64,000 nt of DNA from Mangrovimonas xylaniphaga (GTDB taxonomy: Bacteria; Bacteroidota; Bacteroidia; Flavobacteriales; Flavobacteriaceae). Location of the stretch: NCBI RefSeq assembly GCF_001280435.1, contig NZ_LBIP01000013.1, forward strand, positions 1-64,000, given 5' to 3'. The first letter of the stretch is position 1. Each line of letters begins with the position of its first letter. A program made the translations under genes and the position numbers. Below are positions 10,110-18,696 of the stretch, piece by piece. The notes under the pieces were generated by a model. The model ran no database searches, had not been told where the DNA came from, and saw only the letters and a program-made list of their open reading frames with translations.

Positions 10110-10931
10110 ATGAATTTATCTCAAATCAAATTGGTGGTCACCGATATGGATGGTACACTGCTCAATTCCAAAGGGGAAGTGAGCAGTAATTTTTATAAAT
10201 TATTCAACGAACTAAAAACTAACAATGTTCATTTTATAGCGGCCAGTGGCCGTCAATATTTCAGTATCCTTGACAAACTAGGATCTATAAAAGACGAGAT
10301 TACCATTATTGCTGAAAATGGAGGTCTTACCAAACAAGGCGACAAGCAATTGCACGCCAATTATTTCCCAATGGAAGATATCAATCGTCTGATTCCTATT
10401 TTAAGGGACATTGAAGATTCCTATATAGTTTTATGTGGAGAACGTTCGGCCTATATTGAAAGCAACGATGAGAGCTTCATCAATATGTTTAAGGAATATT
10501 ACACCGAATTTAAACAGGTTGAAGACTTGACCCAAGTTAGCGATGACAATTTTTTAAAGATTGCTGTATACAGCTTTGGTGGTTCTGAACAAAATATCTA
10601 CCCACACGTAAAGCATTACGAAGACCAAATACAAGTGAAAGTCTCTGGATCTAATTGGTTGGATCTTTCGCATATGAATACAAATAAAGGCTATGCTTTA
10701 CAACAGGTTCAGGATCTATTGGGGGTTTCAAAGGAAGAAACCATGGTTTTTGGTGACTACAACAACGATTTGGAAATGATGGCCCAAGCAGCCTATAGCT
10801 ATGCCATGAGCAATGCCCACCCAAATGTGAAAGAAGTAGCACGCTACCAAACCAAAAGCAATGACGAAGAAGGCGTAGAAGTTATTTTGGAACAGCTTAT
10901 CAAAGACAAACAATCAATTGCCAAAGGCTGA
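10110..10931 (+). CDS. Cof-type HAD-superfamily phosphatase
   Basis: A 273-aa haloacid-dehalogenase hydrolase of the Cof/IIB class, which usually dephosphorylates sugar phosphates, FMN or other small metabolites. Motif I VVTDMDGTLL gives the nucleophile D12 and acid D14. The cap domain follows (about 85-185), and motif IV is MVFGDYNNDLEMM near residue 212, with the MSNAHPNVKEVA tail. The frame stays open further upstream but there only repeats the end of the amidohydrolase gene in another frame, so I chose the ATG at 10110, 67 nt after that gene. The 3' end overlaps the 3' end of the convergent yjbQ pseudogene by 18 bp. Confidence 0.9.
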   Translation: MNLSQIKLVVTDMDGTLLNSKGEVSSNFYKLFNELKTNNVHFIAASGRQYFSILDKLGSIKDEITIIAENGGLTKQGDKQLHANYFPMEDINRLIPILRDIEDSYIVLCGERSAYIESNDESFINMFKEYYTEFKQVEDLTQVSDDNFLKIAVYSFGGSEQNIYPHVKHYEDQIQVKVSGSNWLDLSHMNTNKGYALQQVQDLLGVSKEETMVFGDYNNDLEMMAQAAYSYAMSNAHPNVKEVARYQTKSNDEEGVEVILEQLIKDKQSIAKG

Positions 10932-11335
10932 TAATACCAGACGCCTTCCCGAGGCATGATTGCGATGTTCGCATAAATAAATACCTTGCCAAATTCCTAA
11001 ATTCAATTGTCCTTGAGTAATCGGAATTTGAACAGAGGTTCCCATTAAAGAGGCCTTGATGTGTGCTGGCATATCATCAGGGCCTTCATAAGTGTGGCGG
11101 TAATATGGTTGATTTTCGGCACCATTTTATTGATATGACTTTCAAAATCGTCACGAACGGTCGGATCTGCATTTTCATTAATGGTCAAACTCGCCGAAGT
11201 GTGTTTGATAAACACATGAAACATCCCCACATTTATATTTTGAATTTCTGAAAACTGACTGAGTATTTCTTGGGTCACCAAATGAAAACCTCTTGACTTG
11301 GCCGAAAGCCGAATTTCCTTCTGAAAACTTTTCAT
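10914..11335 (-). pseudogene. yjbQ: YjbQ-family protein disrupted by a one-base frameshift
   Basis: The 5' part reads MKSFQKEIRLSAKSRGFHLV ... FIKHTSASLTINENADPTVR ... SHINKMVP, typical of the UPF0047/YjbQ family, whose members have weak thiamine-phosphate synthase activity in vitro. At about 11118 the frame breaks. With one base inserted after the CC of the MVP codons, translation continues as ENQPYYRHTYEGPDDMPAHI ... GTSVQIPITQGQLNLGIWQG ... HRNHASGRRLVLSAFGN and stops at 10914. The restored protein would be 140 aa, the family's usual length. As given, the gene yields a 96-aa truncated product that ends at 11045. It is either a recent mutation or a sequencing/assembly error. Confidence 0.88.
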
Positions 11336-11341
11336 GCTTAT

Positions 11342-12604
11342 TTAGGTCTTCTGCTTTTTCTTCTTAGCGGCAGGGAACAACACGTTGTTCAATATTAATC
11401 GGTAACCGGGAGACGTAGGATGCAAATCCAATTCCGTTTTGGGGTCTCCTACCCTATGTGTGTAATCTTCTGGATCATGCCCTCCATAAAAAGTAAAGAA
11501 CCCCCTTCCTTTTATTCCGTGAATATACTTCGCCTCACCATTGGTTTTGTTTTCTCCCATGATGAGTACATTCGACTTGATTTCATCGCGAGTAAAGGCT
11601 GTAGTTTGCCCCATAAAGCCCTTCACCAAAGCCGTATGATTTTGACAAAGCATGGTTGGCACAGGATCCCATTTAGCTGAAAAATCCATTAGGGTAAAAT
11701 AATCGGTTGTTTTTGGAATGCGACGCTTTTGGGTCATGTCTATCGATGAGAATTCATAAACATTAGGATTACGCTCCAATAAAAAGTCCTTAAAAGCAAA
11801 TGTTTTGCTGAAATCAATTTTATTCTGATAAGCTGGATCGCTGCCATCACCATCAAACATTGGCTCACAAATATCCACACCTTCGGCACTTAATGCAATA
11901 TCAAAACTATCGGTAGCACTGCACATGGCAAACATAAAACCACCTCCAACTACATAATCCCGAATCTTTAGCGCCACAGCCAATTTGGCTTCAGATACTT
12001 TATCATATCCCAATTTTGCAGCCAATTCTTCCGCTGCTTTTTTCTCTTCAATATACCAGGCCGCCGATTTGAATGATCGATAGAATTTACCAAATTGCCC
12101 TGTAAAATCTTCATGGTGCAAATGCAACCAATCGTATAACAACAAGGCATCATTGAGCACTTCTTCATCATAAATAGTATCATAGGGAATTTCTGCATAA
12201 GTCAACACCATAGTTACGGCATCGTCCCAAGGTTGCTTTCCGTAAGGTGTATATACGGCAATTTTAGGTGCCTTTTCCAAGACCACCGCCTCCATATTTT
12301 GGGAAGGACTGCTAATAAATTCCAAGATTTCTTCGGCTTTGGAATTGGATAAGACTTCAAAACTCACCCCTCTAATCTGGCACTCTCGTTGGATTTCTTC
12401 AGCATCAGGTAATAAAAAGGAACCTCCTCGGTAATTCAGCAACCACTTTACCTTAAGCTGCTTTTCCAATGTCCAATAGGTAATGCCATAAGCCTTCAGA
12501 TGGTTTTGCTGCCCTTCGGCATCCATAGGAACCAAGATGTAAGAGGCAAAACTAGCATTTGCACAAAAAACCAAAAATACCACTAAGGCGATTATCTTCT
12601 TCAT
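11342..12604 (-). CDS. secreted conserved protein of unknown function
   Basis: A 420-aa protein with a clear signal peptide (FLVFCANASFAS). The mature start YILVPMDAEGQQNHLKAYGI and the central GGGFMFAMCSATDSFDIAL and YGKQPWDDAVTMVLTYAEIP stretches are what I recall from Flavobacteriaceae proteins often labelled 'asparagine synthetase B'. I see no glutaminase Cys2 and no PP-loop motif, so that label is not supported. FAMCSATDSFD resembles a nucleophile elbow of a glutamine-amidotransferase-like fold, but this is speculative. The last residues are a lysine-rich tail (AAKKKKQKT). The gene lies 6 nt upstream of yjbQ on the same strand and may be co-transcribed with it. Confidence 0.75.
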   Translation of the reverse strand: MKKIIALVVFLVFCANASFASYILVPMDAEGQQNHLKAYGITYWTLEKQLKVKWLLNYRGGSFLLPDAEEIQRECQIRGVSFEVLSNSKAEEILEFISSPSQNMEAVVLEKAPKIAVYTPYGKQPWDDAVTMVLTYAEIPYDTIYDEEVLNDALLLYDWLHLHHEDFTGQFGKFYRSFKSAAWYIEEKKAAEELAAKLGYDKVSEAKLAVALKIRDYVVGGGFMFAMCSATDSFDIALSAEGVDICEPMFDGDGSDPAYQNKIDFSKTFAFKDFLLERNPNVYEFSSIDMTQKRRIPKTTDYFTLMDFSAKWDPVPTMLCQNHTALVKGFMGQTTAFTRDEIKSNVLIMGENKTNGEAKYIHGIKGRGFFTFYGGHDPEDYTHRVGDPKTELDLHPTSPGYRLILNNVLFPAAKKKKQKT

Positions 12605-12682
12605 AGTGGAAAGATACTTAAAAATTAGCCTTTCATAAAAAGCTTTAAGGAAATATTAAGCCAACATACTGTGTCCTGTCAC

Positions 12683-13705
12683 CTAGGTTGTTCCCGAAAG
12701 TAGATTGGCAATACGCTTGGTATTTGGGAACTGTTCCAAGATAATTTTCATGAAAACAGTTATAGGAATGGCCATGATCAAGCCTGGAATTCCCCAGATA
12801 TAGCCCCAAAGCATCAACATTACCAGTACCGTAATGATATTGATGGAAAAGGATTTGCCCATAAAAATAGGCTCCATAATGGCACCAAACAATACTTGAA
12901 CCCCGGTAATGGACAATACAAAAAAGAATAAAGTGCTGCTTGGCTCCAATTCAACAAAGGCAAAAATGGCCAATGAAATCACGGCAATAAATGACCCAAC
13001 CATTTGCACGAAGTTAATAGCAAAGGTAAATAAGCCCCAGAATATAGGGAAACTTACATCAAAAACCACACAGGCCAAGCCAGTTCCAATTCCTGTAAGC
13101 AAGCTTACCAAAAACTTCACCTTGATAAATTTTATCAAGTCCTTTTCAATTTTGATAAACGTCTTTACCGATGTGTGGCGCTGTTTTAGAATGGTGGTAT
13201 TCAACAATTGGTGCATATTGATGGATTCTGCCAACCACAATACCACAAAAAAAGCGGTCATCAATATAGAAGTAGCTAATTTTCTAATAAAATCGAAGGT
13301 AGTTCCCAAATTCTCTTTTTGCAGAAATTGGGCTAGGACGTTTTCATTTTCTTTGAATTCTACACCAAAAGTTGTGGTGAGATAGCTTTTTAGGTTGAGA
13401 AGTTTTACTTCAGCCTTATCAAAAAACTCACTTTTGGTGGCCATAATTTGTTGGCTAGACAATTTTACCAACTCTACACCTACCCATAATCCTAAAACAA
13501 TCAACAAAATCACAATGACAATACTTGCCATTTTAGGAATGTTTCGTTTTCCCAACCAACGCATTAATGGCAAAAACAAAAGGGCTATAAACATTGAAAA
13601 CACCAATGGAATAAAGATAAACGACAAGGTTTTCAATAAATAAAACACTAATGGAATTACTATAATTAGTAATAACATGTTGGTGGTACGGGTTTGATTG
13701 ATCAT
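12683..13705 (-). CDS. AI-2E family transporter (PF01594 type)
   Basis: A polytopic membrane protein of about 340 aa with seven or eight hydrophobic segments and the C-terminal signature PIFWGLFTFAINFVQMVGSF ... GAIMEPIFMGKSFSINIITV, found in the AI-2E/PerM permease family. Members export or exchange small molecules or ions, and few have been characterised. The frame allows a start at 13735, but the ATG at 13705 (MINQTRTTNMLLL) places the first membrane helix normally, so I prefer it. It is followed by the secreted protein gene on the same strand, with a 78-nt gap. Confidence 0.8.
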   Translation of the reverse strand: MINQTRTTNMLLLIIVIPLVFYLLKTLSFIFIPLVFSMFIALLFLPLMRWLGKRNIPKMASIVIVILLIVLGLWVGVELVKLSSQQIMATKSEFFDKAEVKLLNLKSYLTTTFGVEFKENENVLAQFLQKENLGTTFDFIRKLATSILMTAFFVVLWLAESINMHQLLNTTILKQRHTSVKTFIKIEKDLIKFIKVKFLVSLLTGIGTGLACVVFDVSFPIFWGLFTFAINFVQMVGSFIAVISLAIFAFVELEPSSTLFFFVLSITGVQVLFGAIMEPIFMGKSFSINIITVLVMLMLWGYIWGIPGLIMAIPITVFMKIILEQFPNTKRIANLLSGTT

Positions 13706-13843
13706 GTTGGCAATTTTTCTTTTTAATGAGCGCAAAGTTACATCAAATTGTTTGGATTGCCTTTAAAATAGTAGCTCCAACAAAGGTTAAAATTGTACTA
13801 ACCACAGGACTTTGATGAAATTAATCTCCCTAAATTTTTCCCA

Positions 13844-13871
13844 TAAAAAAACAGGAACCTTAGCTCCTGTT
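13844..13871 (-). terminator. terminator downstream of dnaB
   Basis: On the minus strand, ACAGGA and TCCTGT form a short stem (13865-13870 with 13851-13856) followed by a run of T (plus-strand A at 13845-13850). Confidence 0.6.
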
Positions 13872-13911
13872 TCTTCACATCTTCAAAATGAGTAAAAACT
13901 CTATCAATTAA

Positions 13912-15456
13912 TTAAAAAGGCACATCGTTGTCGTCCGGTAGTTCCGGCGCTCCAAAGGCATCATGTGCCGATGGTGTAAAGTTACTTGGGCTAAAATTAT
14001 CATCTCCTCCATCATTCATTTTACTATGGAATTCCCCAAACGGCGTATCAAATTCATCCAGGTTGTCGAATTTACCTAAGTGTCCAAGGAACTTCAGACG
14101 GATATTTTCCAAACCACCATTCCTGTGTTTTGCTATGATAAACTCCCCTTGTCCTTCGGTTGGTGAACGCTCTTCATCATCCCACTCTTCAATTTTATAG
14201 TATTCCGGTCTATAGATAAACGCTACGATATCCGCATCCTGCTCGATCGCTCCAGATTCACGAAGATCCGATAGTAACGGACGCTTACTTCCTCCACGGG
14301 TCTCAACCGCACGCGACAGCTGCGACAGTGCGATTACAGGAACGTTCAATTCCTTTGCCAAGGCCTTAAGGTTACGCGAAATCATCGAGATTTCCTGCTC
14401 ACGGTTTCCACCTCCCTTTTGGCTTCCCCCAGCGGTCATCAACTGAAGGTAATCGATCATGATCATTTTAATGCCGTATTGGGATGCCAAACGTCTGGCT
14501 TTTGCACGCAAATCGAAAATAGAAAGCGATGGTGTATCATCTATGTATAGTGGTGCCTGTTCCAAGGACTTCACTTTTACGTTCAATTGTTCCCATTCAT
14601 GCTTCTCCAATTTACCAGTTCTCAATTTTTCCGAAGACAATCCCGTTTCACTCGAAATCAAACGCGTAATCAACTGTACGGAGGACATCTCCAGAGAGAA
14701 GAAGGCTACGGGCATATTTCCATCTACCGCTATATTTCTCGCCATTGTCAAGGTTAAGGCTGTTTTACCCATACCAGGACGTGCTGCCACAATAATCAAA
14801 TCGGAAGGCTGCCATCCAGAGGTAAGCTTATCCAACTTTGTAAATCCTGTTGGAATACCACTCAACCCTTCCCTGTTGGAAATCTCTTCAATTTTTTTCT
14901 TCGCCTGGATTACCAAACTTTGGGCAGACTCAGTAGACTTTTTAACGTTCCCTTGAGTTACCTCATAAAGTTTTGCTTCTGCATGGTCCAAGAGGTCGAA
15001 TACATCCTTTGTTTCATCGTAGGCTTCTTCAATAATTTCGTTTGAAATTTTAATCAAACTACGTTGAATGAATTTCTGAAGGATGATACGCGCATGGAAT
15101 TCGATATGCGCCGAAGACGACACCCTTTGGGTCAAGGAAATTAAATAAAAGTCACCCCCTATCAACTCAAGCTTCCCGTCCTTCTTTAACTGGGTTGACA
15201 CCGTTAAAAGGTCAATTGGCTCACTGTTTTCAAATAGTTTGAAAATAGATTCAAAAATATGCTTGTGAGCTTCCTTGTAAAAAGCATCGGGGCTAAGGAT
15301 GTCGATAACTTCGTCGACACCTTTCTTATCTATCATCATGGCTCCGAGTACGACCTCTTCCAAATCTGTGGCTTGAGGTGGGATTTTTCCCTTTTCTAGG
15401 CTAATTAATGTACTCTTATCGACTCTGTATCCTTGTATTGGGCTTGGTTGTTTCAT
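13912..15456 (-). CDS. dnaB: replicative DNA helicase with SSB-like C-terminal tip
   Basis: Hexameric helicase that unwinds DNA at the replication fork and recruits primase. It is 514 aa. The N-terminal DnaB domain spans about 30-135 (DLEEVVLGAMMIDKKGVDEV), a linker follows, and then comes the RecA-like motor (about 200-465) with Walker A ARPGMGKT at 225-232, FFSLEMSSVQL, Walker B IKMIMIDYLQLM and the ISRNLKALAKELNVPVIALS element. No intein is present. The last 35 residues are low-complexity and end in ELPDDNDVPF, nearly identical to the DDDIPF tip of bacterial SSB, which is odd for a helicase. The gene stands alone between two terminator-like regions. Confidence 0.97.
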   Translation of the reverse strand: MKQPSPIQGYRVDKSTLISLEKGKIPPQATDLEEVVLGAMMIDKKGVDEVIDILSPDAFYKEAHKHIFESIFKLFENSEPIDLLTVSTQLKKDGKLELIGGDFYLISLTQRVSSSAHIEFHARIILQKFIQRSLIKISNEIIEEAYDETKDVFDLLDHAEAKLYEVTQGNVKKSTESAQSLVIQAKKKIEEISNREGLSGIPTGFTKLDKLTSGWQPSDLIIVAARPGMGKTALTLTMARNIAVDGNMPVAFFSLEMSSVQLITRLISSETGLSSEKLRTGKLEKHEWEQLNVKVKSLEQAPLYIDDTPSLSIFDLRAKARRLASQYGIKMIMIDYLQLMTAGGSQKGGGNREQEISMISRNLKALAKELNVPVIALSQLSRAVETRGGSKRPLLSDLRESGAIEQDADIVAFIYRPEYYKIEEWDDEERSPTEGQGEFIIAKHRNGGLENIRLKFLGHLGKFDNLDEFDTPFGEFHSKMNDGGDDNFSPSNFTPSAHDAFGAPELPDDNDVPF

Positions 15457-15570
15457 ATATCACGAATGTAAATAAAATGATATGAAAGATTAAAAAAAAT
15501 GGCGATATCAATCTTAACAATCCATTAACAATCTAACTGTTAATAAGTTAAAAAAATTGTTAATAGTGCC

Positions 15571-15604
15571 AAAAAAAACTGAAGTTATCCACTTCAGTTT
15601 TTAA
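15571..15604. terminator. bidirectional terminator after accA
   Basis: ACTGAAGT (15578-15585) pairs with ACTTCAGT (15591-15598), flanked by eight A on one side and a T tract on the other. It lies 24 nt after the end of accA on the minus strand. Confidence 0.75.
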
Positions 15605-15627
15605 TTAAAGCTTTAAAAATGAGTTAT

Positions 15628-16581
15628 TTATCCTTTAAACACACCCATATTGATGTATTTGTCCATACGCTCATTTACCAAATCTTTTGGTGATAAGTTT
15701 TTGAGCTCGTCGTAATTTTTCTCAATGGCATTTTTAACCGCCAAAAAGGCTCCTTCACGATCGGTATGGGCACCTCCAAGAGGTTCTTTTATAATATCGT
15801 CTACCAATTTTTGTTTCTTCATATCTGGAGCGGTAAGCTTTAATGCTTCAGCTGCCTGCTCCTTGTATTCCCAGCTTCTCCATAAGATTGAAGAACAAGA
15901 TTCTGGAGAGATTACCGAATACCATGTGTTTTCCAACATCAATACACGGTCTCCTACACCAATACCCAACGCTCCCCCTGAAGCACCTTCACCAATAATT
16001 ACCGTGATGATTGGCACTTGAAGTCTGGTCATTTCAAAAATATTTCTTGCAATGGCTTCACCTTGTCCACGCTCTTCTGCTTCCAATCCTGGATAAGCAC
16101 CTGGCGTATCTACAAAGGTTACTACAGGAATACCAAATTTCTCAGCAGACTTCATTAAACGCAAAGCCTTACGGTATCCTTCTGGATTGGACATTCCAAA
16201 ATTACGGTACTGTCTTGTTTTAGTATTGTACCCTTTTTGCTGTCCTACGAACATATAAGTTTGATCACCAATTTTACCCAATCCACCAATCATGGCCTTA
16301 TCGTCCTTTACATTTCTATCGCCGTGAAGCTCTAAAAACGTGTCCCCGCAAAGGGCTTTGATATAATCTAGGGTATAAGGTCTGTCTGGGTGACGGGACA
16401 ACTGTACACGTTGCCAAGGCGTCAAGTGTTTATAGATATCTTTTTTAGTCTCTTCTAATTTCTTTTCAATCTTCTTACAGGTCTCACTAACATCCACTTC
16501 GCTCTCCTCGCCTATAAGTTGACATTTTTGCAGTTGGTCTTGAAGTTCTTTAATTGGAAGTTCAAATTCTAAATATTCCAT
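15628..16581 (-). CDS. accA: acetyl-CoA carboxylase carboxyltransferase subunit alpha
   Basis: With AccD it transfers the carboxyl group from biotin-BCCP to acetyl-CoA, giving malonyl-CoA for fatty acid synthesis. It is 317 aa, the standard length, beginning [20 protein letters not shown]. The carboxyltransferase core shows [42 protein letters not shown] and the [20 protein letters not shown] oxyanion-hole region. A TAnnTTTG box on the minus strand (16619-16612, TAGGTTTG) lies about 30 nt before the start and is the likely promoter. accD is not in the window. Confidence 0.96.
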   Translation of the reverse strand: MEYLEFELPIKELQDQLQKCQLIGEESEVDVSETCKKIEKKLEETKKDIYKHLTPWQRVQLSRHPDRPYTLDYIKALCGDTFLELHGDRNVKDDKAMIGGLGKIGDQTYMFVGQQKGYNTKTRQYRNFGMSNPEGYRKALRLMKSAEKFGIPVVTFVDTPGAYPGLEAEERGQGEAIARNIFEMTRLQVPIITVIIGEGASGGALGIGVGDRVLMLENTWYSVISPESCSSILWRSWEYKEQAAEALKLTAPDMKKQKLVDDIIKEPLGGAHTDREGAFLAVKNAIEKNYDELKNLSPKDLVNERMDKYINMGVFKG

Positions 16582-16738
16582 TGAAACTTAAGTTTAATTT
16601 TAGTTAGCGTACAAACCTACATAATTTTTCGTTTTTAACTCATGAAAAAATGCGAAATGTAGCTTCGTGTCTTATGACGGCGCAAAATTAAATATATTGA
16701 AGAAGAATAGAAAAACTTTAACGGGTTTTACCAATTAA

Positions 16739-17629
16739 TTAGCGTTTTATTTTGTTTGCTTTGCGCTGTTTTAAAATGGCTTCCAAGATTAAGGTTCCCA
16801 ACACTAAAAATACGCCGTAATAAAAATTGGCTCCCATGATTTCTGTTTCAGGAAATAAAAGAATCGCCAAAACAATACCGTAAACAGGCTCTAGATTATA
16901 GGACAGAATTACGGTATAAGGACTAATATACTTCATCACTTTTACCGCTTCAATAAAGGCATAAGCAGAACAAATCGATCCAAGAATAAATAGGTAAAGA
17001 AAGTCCATCCATGAAATTTGAAAGAATTGGGCATTAAAGCCTCCCTTAAACAACATGAAGACACTTAAAAACAACACACCACTTATAAATTCATAAAATG
17101 AAATGATGGTCGCATCGTATTGCTTTATATAAACCCCGTTCAACACTGAAAAAAGTGATGATAATAAAGCCGAAATAACTCCCAATATCATTCCATTAAT
17201 ATAATGAAGTTCACCTCTCGAGATTAAAAACACGCCTAAAACAACTATCAATCCAAAGATAATTTCATACCAAACAATGCGTCTTTTATAAATAATTGGC
17301 TCAATAAATGAGGCAAAAAAAGCGCCGGTAGAAAACATGGCCAAGGTAATGGACACATTGGATTGGTTGATGGCTTCAAAAAAGGTGATCCAATGCAGGG
17401 CGATAATAATTCCGGCCAGTACAAATTGGAGTAGGACTTTTGGCCTAAGTCGCATCCCCAGCTTTTTGTACTTCATATATCCAAATATCAAAATACTGGC
17501 AATGACCATACGGTACCATACCAAGTCCATGGCTCCTACCGAAATTAACTCTCCAAGAATAGCGGTAAATCCTGCAATAAAAACCAAAAAGTGTAACTGC
17601 AGATAGTGTTTTAGCTTAGCGTTTGGCAT
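16739..17629 (-). CDS. EamA/DMT-family transporter
   Basis: A 296-aa inner-membrane protein with about ten hydrophobic helices in two EamA repeats (about 1-140 and 150-290), typical of drug/metabolite exporters of the RhaT/EamA type. The characteristic second-repeat ending SYNLEPVYGIVLAILLFPET is present. The substrate cannot be deduced. Its start overlaps the 3' end of the lptF/G-type gene by 14 nt, so it is the last gene of a tgt-lptF/G-eamA operon and probably translationally coupled. The C-terminus is a basic tail (LKQRKANKIKR). Confidence 0.85.
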   Translation of the reverse strand: MPNAKLKHYLQLHFLVFIAGFTAILGELISVGAMDLVWYRMVIASILIFGYMKYKKLGMRLRPKVLLQFVLAGIIIALHWITFFEAINQSNVSITLAMFSTGAFFASFIEPIIYKRRIVWYEIIFGLIVVLGVFLISRGELHYINGMILGVISALLSSLFSVLNGVYIKQYDATIISFYEFISGVLFLSVFMLFKGGFNAQFFQISWMDFLYLFILGSICSAYAFIEAVKVMKYISPYTVILSYNLEPVYGIVLAILLFPETEIMGANFYYGVFLVLGTLILEAILKQRKANKIKR

Positions 17630-18692
17630 TGTACAGAAGGTATAGCGCTAACATACCAAAGATTACATTTGGAAACCATACGGCCACCAATGGCGGAAAG
17701 TCCGATTGCTCTGCCATGACCCCAAATACCTTATCGAAAAACACATAAACCATGGCAATGGAAATTCCAAAGGCCAAATTGACTCCCATTCCTCCCCTAC
17801 GCTTGATAGAAGACACCGATACTGCAATAATGGTAAGAATGAATACAGAAACCGGCAAACTCCACTTTTTGTACTGCACCACTTCGTAACGTCCAATATT
17901 GGAAGACCCTCTTTTTTTCTCCTTTTCGATAAATCGGGTCAACTCTCCATATAATAAGGTCTCGGCCATATAATTGGCCGGGGTAAGATCATCCAAATCG
18001 AACTTAAAAAGGGTATCATATCTTCTGATGCTTTCCAAGACTTCGTCATTTTCATCATAAATCCGTTTCACAAAATTGGTCAGCTTATAAGTAGTGTCTT
18101 GCTCTACATAAGTGATGTTGTCAGCAAATATTTTATACTCCAACTTATTGCCATCGTAATGTTCCAAAGTGAATTTGTTCCCTCGTTTCATTTTAGGGTC
18201 AAAACGGCTTACATAAATAATATCATGGTCATTGATCTGACGATAGATATCCTGCGTTTCGATAACATTACTGTTCTTCTTTAAGTATTTATAGCGAAAC
18301 TCATTGTATCCCTTACTGGCCAAAGGCGCTAAGTAAAGCCCTAGCAACAATGCAAAAGCAGCAACAATACTTGCTCCAATCATATAAGGTCTGAGGAATC
18401 TAGAAAAAGACACTCCGGAACTCAAAAAAGCTACAATTTCTGTATTGTTTGCCAATTTGGAGGTAAACCAAATCACCGACAAGAACAAAAACAAGGGAAA
18501 AAGCAGGTTGGCGAAATAAACAGTAAAATCCAGATAGTACTGTGCCACGGCTGGAAACGGTACTTCGTTTTCTAAAATCTTTCCGATTTTCTCTGCTAAG
18601 TTTACTGTAATTCCAATAGGGATAAACAGTAATAACATCATTAAAAATGTAAACAAATACCGTTTAAGTATGTACCAATCCAGTATTTTCAT
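17616..18692 (-). CDS. LptF/LptG family permease
   Basis: Inner-membrane component of the lipopolysaccharide export machine. LptF and LptG work with the LptB ATPase to extract LPS from the inner membrane. It is 358 aa: two to three N-terminal helices starting MKILDWYILKRYLFTF, an FSSGVSFSRFLRPYM-like loop, a periplasmic jellyroll region (about 130-250, with QDIYRQINDHDIIYVSRFDP) and three C-terminal helices. The family (PF03739) is clear, but F versus G cannot be settled from sequence alone. It lies 4 nt after tgt, a pairing I recall as common in Bacteroidota. Confidence 0.9.
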   Translation of the reverse strand: MKILDWYILKRYLFTFLMMLLLFIPIGITVNLAEKIGKILENEVPFPAVAQYYLDFTVYFANLLFPLFLFLSVIWFTSKLANNTEIVAFLSSGVSFSRFLRPYMIGASIVAAFALLLGLYLAPLASKGYNEFRYKYLKKNSNVIETQDIYRQINDHDIIYVSRFDPKMKRGNKFTLEHYDGNKLEYKIFADNITYVEQDTTYKLTNFVKRIYDENDEVLESIRRYDTLFKFDLDDLTPANYMAETLLYGELTRFIEKEKKRGSSNIGRYEVVQYKKWSLPVSVFILTIIAVSVSSIKRRGGMGVNLAFGISIAMVYVFFDKVFGVMAEQSDFPPLVAVWFPNVIFGMLALYLLYNAKR

Positions 18693-18696
18693 AGGC

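Noticed and set aside
11342-12604. Asparagine synthetase B.
   Set aside because: No N-terminal nucleophile Cys, no PP-loop SGGxDS motif, and the protein carries a signal peptide.
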